DNA of 64,000 bases from a virus: the IMG/VR virus record IMGVR_UViG_3300031857_000047, positions 1-64,000 of that record. One strand, 5' to 3'. The translations under genes and the position numbers were made by a program. Shown here in pieces: positions 49,101-58,034 of the stretch. Numbering within the stretch: the stretch's first letter is position 1; every line of letters begins with the position of its first letter. The notes beneath the pieces were generated by a model. The model saw nothing but the letters and a program-made list of their open reading frames with translations. It had not been told where the DNA came from and made no database searches.

Positions 49101-52100
49101 TGCTGCGGCTGTTCCCCCTGTGGCTACGGCTACAAAAAATGCTGAGGTGCCTACAGTTCCGCCAGATACGTCTTGCCAATTGGATGAACTTGGCAATGTT
49201 GCTGCGGTCCAATTAATACCGTCTGTAGAGTATGCTGCGGCAGTTGAACCACTTCTTACTGCAACGAAAGCCGAGTTGAAATAGGCAACACTGGTCCAAG
49301 AACCTGAACTAGGTAATACACCCCCCACTGTCCAAGTTGCGCCATTGTCTGTGGAATAATTAGCAACAGTACCACCGCTGGCAATAGCCACCCAGAATGT
49401 TGTAATACCTCCAATTGGTCCTACAGCAATACTAGTCCAAGTTGTAGAGGCGGTTAAATTTCCGCCTACTGTCCAAGTTGTTCCGTTGGTTGAAACTGCT
49501 GTACCGTTACTGCCAGATTTAATAGCAACAAATCTTCCATTATAACCTGCTACGTCAGTCCATGTGCCGGAATTAGGCAAATTAGTTGCAACAGCAGTTA
49601 CTTCCGGAGCAGGTGTTGATGTAATATTAGATAGTATAGTTGCACCTGGAACTAACCCGTGCTTGGATGTAAAATCTACTTGAACAGTGCCAATAGCACC
49701 AACATCTAAGCTGGTGCCTGTTGGCAACTCACCGGTTAACGATTCGCTTAGTGTCAGCGAAGGATATATCAAAAAGCTATCGCCGGTAAACGGTGTTCCG
49801 TTAGCTGAAGCAGAAATGATTGAACCTGCAGATGAATTTGCTACAGTTAATAATAGATCGTTTAACGGAGATGCTCCCCCAATATCTGTTCCTAATATTA
49901 AAATTTGATTTCCATTTCTATAATTTGCGCCGCCGTCTGTCACTATGCTTGAATATGCTCCAGAAATTCGTTCTATTGTAAACTCGGCTCCTGCGCCAGA
50001 ATTTGTAAGATTATTAGAAGGCGGAGTTGTATAAACAGCATCACCGGATACACCAACAGGAGTTCCAACTAATTCCCAATCAACAATTGCACCACCAGTA
50101 ACTCCGTTGACTTGAATAACGATATCGTTTTCTGGACTAGTTCCGCCAAAGCTAGTACCGGCCCAAGTAACAGTGTCTGCTGGAACAAAATCCGCCCCAC
50201 CATTCGCCAGTGACACAGTATATTCTCCTGTGCCGCCTGTTCTTATAACTGTAATAGTTGCGCCTGCACCCAATGTGCTTGTTGTAGATGATTGACTAAC
50301 TGCTGTATATGTTTCACCTCCAGATACAGCTAGTCCGCTATAGGTAAATCCAACAATTGCACCACCGCTATCAATAGAAGAAACAGTAATAGTTATATCG
50401 TTAGTTCCTATTGATCCACCAACTTGATTACCGTCAATTCTTATTTGATCTCCAATTGCATAATTAATACCGTTTGATGTGCTATCCTGAGCATCAGTTA
50501 CGGTATATTCTCCAGCGGTTCTAGAAACATTAAATGTTGCCAATGATCCAATAGCTGCTACGATTGTGCCAGTAACACCAGTATCAATTCCATCGGCCCC
50601 TAACAATGTAAGACCACAAGCTGCTGAAAGATTTGCCTCACCACTTAAAATAGAATTAATATAGACAGCATCACCTGACCCATTGTCGAACGCCATTCCG
50701 CCTTGTACTCCAGTATAGCTAGTTAATGATATTGAAGTATCAGTTGGGTTAATGTCATTTTTTGCATACACTGTTGCTACCGCATTTCCGTTGATAGCCG
50801 ATACAGATGTTCCTGCTGGAATAAATGTACTACCAGTAATTGGTGATCCAGGTGTAGGAGCAGAGCCGCTGTACGCAATTCTTAATGAAGAGCTTGGTGA
50901 ATCAAATACCGAAACGATTGTGCTTGTTGTTCCGTTACTAGCAACGCTGAATACAGGAGCACCAATACTTGCGCCGGTGTAGAATCCTGCCTGTCTAATT
51001 TGAGCAAAAGAAGTGAATAAACTTTCACCAACTGCTGATCCCACTTTTGCAGAAGCATAGTAAGTAAAAGCTACCGCACTAGGAATGCTGTGAACTAAAA
51101 AAGTACCTTCTGCTCTCGAAAATCCGTTAATGTTATTAGACAATCCCTTAACAGTGATAGGAGTTCCAACACTATAACCGTGACTACCATTTGTCGAAAC
51201 TGTTATTAAAGAAGCTCCAAAAAATCCAGTAGTTGCTGACGCATCTGTAGTTATGGCATTAATGGTTAAGTCAGTTGCAGGAATTTCGTAAAAACTAGGA
51301 TAACTTCTCAATAATCCAAGAGCCTGCCATTTAGTTGGTTGCAGTCCGTATTCAAAGTCAGCGTCAAGCATGGCCTGCGGAGCGGCAACACGCATACGCT
51401 CAATAGCATCTGTACCAAAGTCCCAAGGACGAATTGTTTGATATGGCTCTTCTACAAATATTTGTAAATCCGTTGATGCCGAAAGTGTCGAAGTATCTTC
51501 TGATAGATTAATTGTGGTAATTGTATCAGTAGTTTGCCACCACGACGGAAAATCTAAATCACTTAATAGTTCACCGTCACCACTGCTCCTACCATTTTTA
51601 TATTCAAAATTAACTGTGTTTGAAGGATCAGCAAAATTATATAATATTTGCCCAGTATTAGTATTTGTTATTAATAGGACATCACTAGGCAAATAACTGC
51701 CTAGAATTCTAATAGAACTTACTCCAGGAACCTTTGTAGCCATTGCTGTTGGTCCGTTCTGAATAACGTTACCTAAGATTTGAAATTCACTAGTAATTCT
51801 TGCAGCGGCTCCCTGCTCTCCCGACGATTGGTTTGTGACTTGCTCAACAACAGTCTGTCCGTAAGTTGGAGTTACTGGATTATTTGTAAAGATATAATTG
51901 TTGATAATATCTCTTATATATTGTTGACCTGTAATTTCCGGTGATACATCACCTCGAATCATAGGTTCGCCTTTAATATGAAAATAGTCAGCTACCTGTC
52001 TAATTTTTACATTGCCGCCATATTTTAAATCGTGCAAGATAGCATCGATAAAATATCCTACATCTCTAGTACACTTTGCGGGTGCATATGTATAACCAAC

Positions 52101-52265
52101 ATACGGCGAAATACTATTTGTTATGTTATAATTTATAAAAGCTACAACTTGCGCCTGGATGAAGGCTTTGTTTGCCGACAACAGAGCATAAGCATTAGGA
52201 AAAGCATTAGAATCTTTGCTTAATCCTGGTTCAAATACGTAATTGAGTAATTTCTTTTTTGCCAT
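46107..52265 (-). CDS. giant tail structural/adhesin protein, 2052 aa
   Basis: The N-terminal 190 residues are a conserved-looking attachment region with CTRDVGYFIDAILHDLKYGG, a motif common in large virion proteins of aquatic T4-like phages. About residues 575-835 hold three copies of a repeat of the form Y-x-x-G-D-x-I-x-I-x-G ... G-G-x-I. Residues about 900-1140 hold five to six BNR/sialidase-like repeats with the S-T-N/D-G-x-x-W-T pattern, as in beta-propellers. The C-terminal 700 residues are beta-rich. The AAGGAAAA site precedes the ATG. It probably forms a fibre or baseplate appendage that reads host glycans; the order of domains in space is unknown. Confidence 0.75.
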   Translation of the reverse strand: MAKKKLLNYVFEPGLSKDSNAFPNAYALLSANKAFIQAQVVAFINYNITNSISPYVGYTYAPAKCTRDVGYFIDAILHDLKYGGNVKIRQVADYFHIKGEPMIRGDVSPEITGQQYIRDIINNYIFTNNPVTPTYGQTVVEQVTNQSSGEQGAAARITSEFQILGNVIQNGPTAMATKVPGVSSIRILGSYLPSDVLLITNTNTGQILYNFADPSNTVNFEYKNGRSSGDGELLSDLDFPSWWQTTDTITTINLSEDTSTLSASTDLQIFVEEPYQTIRPWDFGTDAIERMRVAAPQAMLDADFEYGLQPTKWQALGLLRSYPSFYEIPATDLTINAITTDASATTGFFGASLITVSTNGSHGYSVGTPITVKGLSNNINGFSRAEGTFLVHSIPSAVAFTYYASAKVGSAVGESLFTSFAQIRQAGFYTGASIGAPVFSVASNGTTSTIVSVFDSPSSSLRIAYSGSAPTPGSPITGSTFIPAGTSVSAINGNAVATVYAKNDINPTDTSISLTSYTGVQGGMAFDNGSGDAVYINSILSGEANLSAACGLTLLGADGIDTGVTGTIVAAIGSLATFNVSRTAGEYTVTDAQDSTSNGINYAIGDQIRIDGNQVGGSIGTNDITITVSSIDSGGAIVGFTYSGLAVSGGETYTAVSQSSTTSTLGAGATITVIRTGGTGEYTVSLANGGADFVPADTVTWAGTSFGGTSPENDIVIQVNGVTGGAIVDWELVGTPVGVSGDAVYTTPPSNNLTNSGAGAEFTIERISGAYSSIVTDGGANYRNGNQILILGTDIGGASPLNDLLLTVANSSAGSIISASANGTPFTGDSFLIYPSLTLSESLTGELPTGTSLDVGAIGTVQVDFTSKHGLVPGATILSNITSTPAPEVTAVATNLPNSGTWTDVAGYNGRFVAIKSGSNGTAVSTNGTTWTVGGNLTASTTWTSIAVGPIGGITTFWVAIASGGTVANYSTDNGATWTVGGVLPSSGSWTSVAYFNSAFVAVRSGSTAAAYSTDGINWTAATLPSSSNWQDVSGGTVGTSAFFVAVATGGTAAAYSVDNGANWTASTLPSSTTWNAVTFGNSRFLTVAKNTAVAALSTNGTSWTSITLPVSGTWNDLIFGDDNFVIVADSGGLVLTSFTGETGGFTERSSAAAIAYEGIGFSTYSGASSKFVAVATGSSAAQAITLTSANHQLAAGPFVITEVPSDTRLRYPARSTGAINSTAAITGALYARPDTFFTHRPFDGGVQLGTGGPQYGSQAIRQSKKYIRYQSGKGMMYTTGALFAPSYNIASATATGLAANSIITVTTDDTDHGAQPGATIEIVGMVSFEYNGTYIVESVLSSRTFTVRSIVPLSTTTAELGSDTRMLAKTWHGSTVRVGAFDEQNGIFYQYDGQEMALVRRSSTQQLTGTVSANIESNLISGSGTRFAEQLKAGDKIVLRGMTHTVTGITSNTQMTVTPDWRGVNAISGAKLCLVTELLIPQHEWNMDKADGTGPSGYVFDVSRMQMIGIQYSWYAAGFIEFMIRGSDGKFIFLHRIRNSNVNTEAYMRTANLPVRYEVENASARSKLKTTINSSATSITLIDASRFPNAGTVYIDNEIISYSNRSGDTLTGCTRATTLSNFVAGLNRSFTGSVAASHSAGVGVNLISCTLTPTISHWGSALLTDGLFDEDRGYIFSYAAAAVSVTTTKQTAFMIRLAPSVSNALVGDLGERDLLNRAQLLLKSIAIAADTGTGNLVIEGVLNPRNYPANPSNIIWTGLSSSGAGGQPSFAQIALGGSINWGGVPLTTATAQVAGLVQSSVSTPALNPGPGGTYSNSFRIDRNTFIITNAQYDASGLQIGDILINGTYLVGNRTVTNAQRTALTISTVPYTIITMNANASANSPNNTGISVTTQIPQTASSYPSTNYLFFTNASWNSSGASIGTRVDTTTTQFPAGTSVSAVTTRTLGFTTVRRVTFTQNANTTVAAAANITFQFGDVAFALPGEQVFSFISNPGNTGELSLAELKELTTTAIGGRGTFPNGPDVLAINVYKVSGTAVSTSIILRWGEAQA

Positions 52266-52277
52266 TTAATCTTTTCC

Positions 52278-52793
52278 TTATGCTCCGAATGCTATTGAAA
52301 ACGCTGTTACTCTTGCATCAACATAGTCTTTTCTAGTCAAGTGACTGGCTAATGTTGGTGCATTGTTTGCTGCTGCATCTAAAAATGTAGCGTCTGCTGG
52401 AGTATTTTGTCCAATTGCTATGTTATCCATGCCACCAATTTCCGAACTGTTAATAACAACAGCGCCGTTATCTATACTGATAAAATTAGTAGATGCTATT
52501 CCAATATAAACGTCACCATCTACTTCTAATCTTTCTAATACACCGAGATTTCTTAAGTGACTGTTTGTAATATCTTTTGATAAAGACAGTGTCGAATCGT
52601 CATTTTCTATAATATCAAATGCTGCGCCACTGCCGCCTATTTGAATGTTAGCTGCAAATAAAGTCCCGTTTATTGTAGCGTCGTTGTCTATAACTATATT
52701 GTTATCTAGATTAACATTACCTAGATCGTCTACAGCAAATCCAGGACTTGCAAATCCGTAGTTTGATTTTAGTGGGGAGTATTCAACTGTCAT
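52278..52793 (-). CDS. small fibre-like structural protein, 171 aa
   Basis: The protein is beta-helix-like: VDDLGNVNLDNNIVIDNDAT and INGTLFAANIQIGGSG show short repeating strands with Asn turns. The end has PTLASHLTRKDYVDARV, which is frequent at the end of fibre proteins of aquatic phages. It lies 12 bases upstream of the giant gene and is likely co-transcribed with it. It may be a fibre tip or spacer. Confidence 0.65.
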   Translation of the reverse strand: MTVEYSPLKSNYGFASPGFAVDDLGNVNLDNNIVIDNDATINGTLFAANIQIGGSGAAFDIIENDDSTLSLSKDITNSHLRNLGVLERLEVDGDVYIGIASTNFISIDNGAVVINSSEIGGMDNIAIGQNTPADATFLDAAANNAPTLASHLTRKDYVDARVTAFSIAFGA

Positions 52794-52802
52794 TTTATTC
52801 TC

Positions 52803-53192
52803 TTATAGGTCATTTATAGCATGATAGTAGCTAACGCTGAATATCAATCTTTTCGATTCTGGACCAATTGGGGATGCAATTAACGTGACTTTTGAATCAT
52901 TGACCGTTGCAGACAATGTAATCATATCATCCTGTAATGAAGTTCTGCCGTATATTGTAATACTAGCCGAAGACGGCCCAGCAACTACTAAACATTTGAT
53001 AATTTCTTTATCAACAGATCCACCATCTACGCACATGGTGTATTCCGCAGACATAAAATCGCCCACGTAGAATTCGTCAATAACTGTGTTAGGGAAAATT
53101 TCAACCCAGGGGCCTTTATAACTGAGATTAACTCCGTTGTTAAATCTCAGGGTGCCCTTGAGTCCGCGTAAAAAATATCTAGTAAAGTCCAT
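52803..53192 (-). CDS. conserved-type virion protein, 129 aa
   Basis: The beta-rich protein starts MDFTRYFLRGLKGTLRFNNG. It has VGDFMSAEYTMCVDGGSVDKE and AGPSSASITIYGRTSLQDD segments, which I recognise as a recurring pattern in tail-region proteins of marine and freshwater T4-like phages. No enzymatic motif is present. A late element (CTAAATA) is 22 bases upstream of the ATG. It leads a short unit with the next fibre-like gene and the giant gene. Confidence 0.65.
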   Translation of the reverse strand: MDFTRYFLRGLKGTLRFNNGVNLSYKGPWVEIFPNTVIDEFYVGDFMSAEYTMCVDGGSVDKEIIKCLVVAGPSSASITIYGRTSLQDDMITLSATVNDSKVTLIASPIGPESKRLIFSVSYYHAINDL

Positions 53193-53214
53193 ATCGATCC
53201 AATGGTGTATTGAG

Positions 53215-53221
53215 TATTTAG
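53215..53221 (-). promoter_or_regulatory. late promoter element for the fibre unit
   Basis: CTAAATA on the minus strand, 22 bases before the ATG at 53192, would drive the 129-residue, 171-residue and giant structural genes. Confidence 0.5.
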
Positions 53222-53257
53222 CATAAACAATATCAGCATTGAATTAACGGGTTCTAA

Positions 53258-55069
53258 TTAGTTGGCAATTTTTAGCAGTTTTTTGTATTCTGGCAGGTAC
53301 AGGTATTCTATCTTGCTTTTTTGCAGCGTTTCTACGGCATCAAACAAGGTTTCTACTAGCGGATCTCCGCCTAGATTAAAACTAGTGTTGAAAATTATTG
53401 GGCAACCTGTAGTATCATAGAACTCTTTAATGAGGTTATAATAATGTTGATTCTGCTCAGCAGTCACTGTTTGAATACGGCAGGTTCCATCAATGTGTAT
53501 AATACTAGGAATCTTTTCTTCTATACCCGGTTGGCAATTTACTGCATACATCATGTGTGGAGTATCTTTCATTCCACGTAAATCGAACCATTCATGTACG
53601 TGCTCCTGCATAATTGATCCTGCAAACGGGCGGAAATATTCTCTATTCTTAACACTGTTTACATAATCTTTTCCGTCACTAAATCTTGGATCAAATAGAA
53701 TACTTCGATTACCTAGTGCTCTAGGGCCGTTCTCGCTACGCCCTTGAAAAAATGCCACGATATTTTTGTTAATCAAAAGATCTACAATGTCTTGATCAGT
53801 AGCATCTGTAATTTCAGCGCCATGGGATTGTGTAAATGCAGCAATATCTGCATCAGAATAATCATACTTGAATCCTAGATATAGCCCGTCTTTTGAATAA
53901 TCTATATTAGATTGTGGTTCTATACTCTTATAAAACATTAAGGCTGCGCCTATTGCAGTTCCGGCGTCATTACTAATAGGTTCTACGTAAATTTCAATTC
54001 CTTCGGCTCTTAGATGTTGTAGATAGTAGTAATTTGCTACACAGTTTAGTCCGTAACCTCCGCTAATTACCACTTTCTTTTGTCCAGTCATTTCTACAGC
54101 TTTTCGAATTAATCTCAAAACTTGTTCTTGAGTTTGAGTTTGACAAGCATATGCTAGATCTCTGCGATTGTCTAGATATGTAACATCGCTATTATCACCC
54201 CAGGACATCTGTGTAGCATCGCTACCTAGATAAGAAAATAACTCAGCATTTACTACAGCACCGTTTGGATACGTTGGAACAATAAGATTCCTATTGGCCA
54301 CTGGAGATATACTTGTGTCATCAAACAATTTAGGAATATTTGAATTTTCTTTTCCATATGGGAACAATCCCATAGTTTTTCCTGCTTCAATACTTGACCA
54401 TCCACAATATTGTGTTACAGCTTCGTAGACTTTGGTAATACCTGCACGATCTGTAATCAATGCTTCGTGCGTCTGCCCTGGTTCGTCGTACATGGTACCA
54501 TCAAAACTTTTAACTAATGCACCAGGATTTGGCCCTCTAAGTCCAATGTGTTTGTACACCGTTTTAAAACTTGCAGGATATTTACAGTCATAGATACTTT
54601 CAGTTTCCCATCCAATGATTTGTTCACCACTAATATTAAGTGGAATAAATGTGCCGGCGCCGTCTACAATTAGTGCTGTTGCTTGATCAAACCCTGACCT
54701 GTAAAATGCACAAGCAGCGTGTAGTTTATGATGCACGTGACTAAGATCAATTACCTGCGGATGTTTGTAAGGATTTTCTTTTCTACTAATTAATCCTAGT
54801 TTTCTTGCAAGTCCGGTATAAATGTCGTCACCGCTAAAGTCAACTCTACCTGCGGTTTCTTGTAGACTTTGTGTATGTGCTATTACAAGATAATCAATCT
54901 TGTCAGTGTAGTCTAGTATTTTAAGCATTGCAGCGTACGGGCCGCCGTCATACTTATTTCTACTTAATCTCTCTTCCTCAATCGAAAATACGATTTCGCC
55001 ATTTTTTAAGAGACACACACTGCTGTTATGTCCTCGAGCTAATGCTGCAATCCAGATATCTTTTTTCAT
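53258..55069 (-). CDS. carbamoyltransferase, full-length NodU/TobZ type
   Basis: The 603-residue enzyme transfers a carbamoyl group, usually to a sugar or antibiotic hydroxyl. The Kae1-like domain has HHKLH (H113 and H117) and a VDGAGTF strand (D136), with GGYGLNC near residue 337. The YrdC-like domain (about residues 420-603) has FFQGRSENGPRALGNRS, NREYFRPFAGSI and IFNTSFN, so both half-reactions are expected. A ribosome site (AAGGAA) precedes the ATG. Its neighbours are two SGNH-like proteins and a GT9-like protein, suggesting decoration of a glycan or of the fibre. It differs from the single-domain copy at 2712-3665. Confidence 0.9.
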   Translation of the reverse strand: MKKDIWIAALARGHNSSVCLLKNGEIVFSIEEERLSRNKYDGGPYAAMLKILDYTDKIDYLVIAHTQSLQETAGRVDFSGDDIYTGLARKLGLISRKENPYKHPQVIDLSHVHHKLHAACAFYRSGFDQATALIVDGAGTFIPLNISGEQIIGWETESIYDCKYPASFKTVYKHIGLRGPNPGALVKSFDGTMYDEPGQTHEALITDRAGITKVYEAVTQYCGWSSIEAGKTMGLFPYGKENSNIPKLFDDTSISPVANRNLIVPTYPNGAVVNAELFSYLGSDATQMSWGDNSDVTYLDNRRDLAYACQTQTQEQVLRLIRKAVEMTGQKKVVISGGYGLNCVANYYYLQHLRAEGIEIYVEPISNDAGTAIGAALMFYKSIEPQSNIDYSKDGLYLGFKYDYSDADIAAFTQSHGAEITDATDQDIVDLLINKNIVAFFQGRSENGPRALGNRSILFDPRFSDGKDYVNSVKNREYFRPFAGSIMQEHVHEWFDLRGMKDTPHMMYAVNCQPGIEEKIPSIIHIDGTCRIQTVTAEQNQHYYNLIKEFYDTTGCPIIFNTSFNLGGDPLVETLFDAVETLQKSKIEYLYLPEYKKLLKIAN

Positions 55070-55078
55070 TGTATTCCT

Positions 55079-55996
55079 TTAAAATCCGTTAGGCCAAGTT
55101 GGCCACACCATATGACTCACTGAACTGGGCCAATCTATTCGTTTAGCCAGGGTAAGTTCGAATGTAATTTTGTCAAATTTCATTTTTTTCTGCAAACTAT
55201 GTATACTGTCTGCAAGTTCTTTAACAGCATTAATTGAAGTTTCTGTTAATTCTAATTTGTCTTTTAATTCTTGTTCTATCCATATAATGTTTTGATGTGG
55301 AGAAGGGTGGATGTCAAAAAACTTTTCACCAGGAGCATTAGTATCATCAAATTCAAAAGTTAAATCTAAATGTTGTTTTGCTATAGTTTCTAATGGAGTA
55401 AGCCAGTGATCTGCATGATCATTCCATATTTTTTCTTCATAGAACTTTAAATTAGCAATTTTGTCCCAGGCAAGACCAGTTTTTGATCTATTAGGATTAT
55501 CATAGATATGTTTTTCTCCTGATCCAGGAGCATCTCTAAAATCATCCCCCATATCACGTATATCTCCTATACTAGTCATGTACCATTTGCAACCGGTTGA
55601 ATTTAAAAAACCCTGAGTTAAACTTATATTGTTTAAGGTATGCATGAGATATGCTGGTTCATAGAAAAATGTATCAACCCATTTTTGATCATATAGAGAT
55701 TGATTTAGGTAATTAAAAATGCTACCAGCAGTTTTCCAATTAGAACGTCTTTCAGGTAGACTGTGTTCGTGATACCAATCATTACGTAGGTGACTGCTCC
55801 ACTGCACTATAATTAAGTCATCTTCAGTAAATGTGTGTCTGTGATGCGCCTCTACTATTCTCTCAGCAATCGCTCTGTTTCCTAATCCTGCAAGACCCCA
55901 ATTGTAAAATTCATCATAATCAATAGACAACAAATTAGCCCAGGTAGGCCAAGAATAACTGGTATAACTACAACCAAAGGTGAATAATCTTTTCAT
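55079..55996 (-). CDS. SGNH-hydrolase-like protein (tandem copy 1)
   Basis: The 305-residue protein opens RLFTFGCSYTSYSWPTWANL. FGCSYT with S10 would be block I of an SGNH/GDSL esterase, WGLAGLGNRAI block II, and D228-x-H230-P (FFDIHPSPHQ) the late Asp-His pair. These enzymes remove or add acyl groups on sugars. The next gene is a paralogue along the whole length, with 1 base between them. The C-terminus ends VWPTWPNGF. Function as glycan acyl esterase or transferase is inferred from motifs and neighbours. Confidence 0.7.
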   Translation of the reverse strand: MKRLFTFGCSYTSYSWPTWANLLSIDYDEFYNWGLAGLGNRAIAERIVEAHHRHTFTEDDLIIVQWSSHLRNDWYHEHSLPERRSNWKTAGSIFNYLNQSLYDQKWVDTFFYEPAYLMHTLNNISLTQGFLNSTGCKWYMTSIGDIRDMGDDFRDAPGSGEKHIYDNPNRSKTGLAWDKIANLKFYEEKIWNDHADHWLTPLETIAKQHLDLTFEFDDTNAPGEKFFDIHPSPHQNIIWIEQELKDKLELTETSINAVKELADSIHSLQKKMKFDKITFELTLAKRIDWPSSVSHMVWPTWPNGF

Positions 55997-55997
55997 A

Positions 55998-56924
55998 TCA
56001 AAATCCCATCAACTGTGTAGGCCATTGCATTTTGTCATATTTCTTTTCAAAAAACTCATTAGAAAATAATTTTTCTGTAAATTGCATTTTGCTAAATTTA
56101 AATTTATTAAAATGATCGTCGACTCTTTCAGCTACACTGTAGGCAAAATCCATAGTCTCTTTTGATAAATTTAATCTATCAGCTAATTGACTTTCAATCC
56201 ACAACGCATGTTGTCTTGGGGTTGGATGAAAATCGTCCGTAAACTGTTTAGTACCGCCTCGGCCATCGTCTATGTACTTGTAGGTATGTTCGTTATGTAG
56301 CTGTGCGTGAGTTTCCATGGGCATAAGCCAATGATCCTGATTGTCTTCCCAAATTGTTTTATTGTATATTGATAGCTCTGGAATTTTTTTCCATGCTAAC
56401 ATATCAACGTTAACATCGCCCGGTGTAGGTATGTGTCCTAATTCTCCGTAATCTGCATGATTTCTAAGATCTGCACCTAGGTTTCGAATATCACCCATAC
56501 TGCTCATGTACCATTCACAACCTATAGATTTTAACAGGCCTTGAGTTAATGAAATATGATTTAGGGTATGCATAAAATATGCAGGTTCATAGAAAAATGT
56601 ATCTACCCACTTATTGTCATAGAGTTTTTCATTGATATAATTGAATATACTGCCGCCTGTCTTCCATTGATAGGGCCTATCCGAACAACTGTATTTGTGC
56701 CACCAATCATTACGTAGGTGACTACTCCACTGCACTATGATTAGATCATCTTTGGTAAATCCGTGTTTAACATTAGCTTCTGCTACTCTTTCGGCAATGG
56801 CACGATTACCAATGCCTGCTAGTCCCCAATTATAAAATTCGTCATAGCTGACCGATAGCAAATTAGCCCAAGTAGGCCATGCATAATTAGTATAACTGCA
56901 ACCAAAAGCAAAAAATCTCTTCAT
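55998..56924 (-). CDS. SGNH-hydrolase-like protein (tandem copy 2)
   Basis: The 308-residue paralogue opens RFFAFGCSYTNYAWPTWANL with S10 in the same place, and has WGLAGIGNRAIAERV and a late FTDDFHPTPRQHALWIE segment in which D and H keep the block V pattern. Similarity runs end to end, so a recent tandem duplication is likely. The region between the blocks differs more (around residues 150-180), which may change specificity. It is 3 bases from the GT9-like gene. Confidence 0.7.
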   Translation of the reverse strand: MKRFFAFGCSYTNYAWPTWANLLSVSYDEFYNWGLAGIGNRAIAERVAEANVKHGFTKDDLIIVQWSSHLRNDWWHKYSCSDRPYQWKTGGSIFNYINEKLYDNKWVDTFFYEPAYFMHTLNHISLTQGLLKSIGCEWYMSSMGDIRNLGADLRNHADYGELGHIPTPGDVNVDMLAWKKIPELSIYNKTIWEDNQDHWLMPMETHAQLHNEHTYKYIDDGRGGTKQFTDDFHPTPRQHALWIESQLADRLNLSKETMDFAYSVAERVDDHFNKFKFSKMQFTEKLFSNEFFEKKYDKMQWPTQLMGF

Positions 56925-56927
56925 TTT

Positions 56928-57932
56928 TTAGCAGGTAGGACAGGTAGGAGCAGATGTTACTGAAATTTCTTCTGTTGTAGATTGAAGAATAGGAAAGTTT
57001 TCAATTCCTTTTTTTACAGATTCTACAATGGCATTTTCAACTTTTTCATTCATCTTCATAATACCGTCGTTGCCACGATCTGCAACATCGTCCATGGTAA
57101 TTCTAATTGGGCTGTATTGACGAATTTCTCCGCCCATATCTAAAATATCTAATTTATCGTAGTCCATATAGGTAACATTAATTGGAAAAGTTGAACCAAG
57201 CACTACCGATAGCGGCTTGTTTAACGCTACCGCTAGATGTTGTCCCACCGAGTCACAGCCTAGGAAATAGTCAGCTTGGCCAATAATTCCTGCCCACTGC
57301 CTTAGTGATACATTTTGAGGTAGGGCCACGGGATCTTTGCAACCGTGTTTTTGAAAGTCTATTCCAAGTTCACTCATTACAATAACACCTAGGTCTTCTT
57401 TTTGTAATTTTTTTACAATCTCAATCACATGGACGCCTTCAAAGCTTCTACCGCTTGGATCATATATGATATTATTGTCGGCCTTAACTCCGCGGCCAAA
57501 CGGTTGGAATACAACTACTTTTTTCTTTCCGGTTTTTTCTTTTACTTCTTTAACAATGTTAAATCCTAGTATAGATTCGTCATTAGATAATTTTAAAAAT
57601 GGCTGCTGTAGTTCTCTAATGCCTTTGTTGTTTATGGCAATATCATATGCTTGTGCAATAGAACATTTTTGATTGAAATATTCCCAAACTCGATAGGGCT
57701 CAGGAGTAATTAAATCGCAATTAATTAATTTGTCTTCAAATAAATTTTTGTGCCAATGATCGTAGCACCTTGAATGTAATATTGGGTGACCTCTGTAGAA
57801 GTCTGTTCCACCTTCGCAGACAACTATAAAATTTTTATCAACTTCTTCGGCGTATTTTTCTAAGGCAGGTATTGAACAGAGTACACGGCCGGCGCCTCCG
57901 TTAATAAAAAATGCTTTGGTTCGTTCTGTCAT
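56928..57932 (-). CDS. glycosyltransferase family 9-like (heptosyltransferase-like)
   Basis: The 334-residue protein has a GGAGRVLCSIPALEKYAEE opening, the VVVFQPFGRGVK strand and LRQWAGIIGQADYFLGCDSV with GQHLAVALNKPLSVVLGST. This is the C-terminal donor-binding pattern of GT9 (heptosyltransferase) enzymes. It ends in an unusual Cys-containing tail (TSAPTCPTC). It heads a unit of four genes with the SGNH pair and the carbamoyltransferase. No clear late or sigma70 promoter was found in its upstream region. Confidence 0.7.
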   Translation of the reverse strand: MTERTKAFFINGGAGRVLCSIPALEKYAEEVDKNFIVVCEGGTDFYRGHPILHSRCYDHWHKNLFEDKLINCDLITPEPYRVWEYFNQKCSIAQAYDIAINNKGIRELQQPFLKLSNDESILGFNIVKEVKEKTGKKKVVVFQPFGRGVKADNNIIYDPSGRSFEGVHVIEIVKKLQKEDLGVIVMSELGIDFQKHGCKDPVALPQNVSLRQWAGIIGQADYFLGCDSVGQHLAVALNKPLSVVLGSTFPINVTYMDYDKLDILDMGGEIRQYSPIRITMDDVADRGNDGIMKMNEKVENAIVESVKKGIENFPILQSTTEEISVTSAPTCPTC

Positions 57933-58004
57933 GTGTGATCCCTAAATGTTTTTGATACTATATAATTTAGCATCTTTTCAAGGAGAGAGCAATATTTCTG
58001 AACT

Positions 58005-58034
58005 CAAAAAAAAAGGAGCAATGCTCCTTTTTTT
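58005..58034 (-). terminator. rho-independent terminator
   Basis: AAAAAGGAGC and GCTCCTTTTT pair around a 3-base loop, with T runs on both strands. It ends the minus-strand adhesin unit (gene end 58033) just before the GT9-like gene region. Confidence 0.8.
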
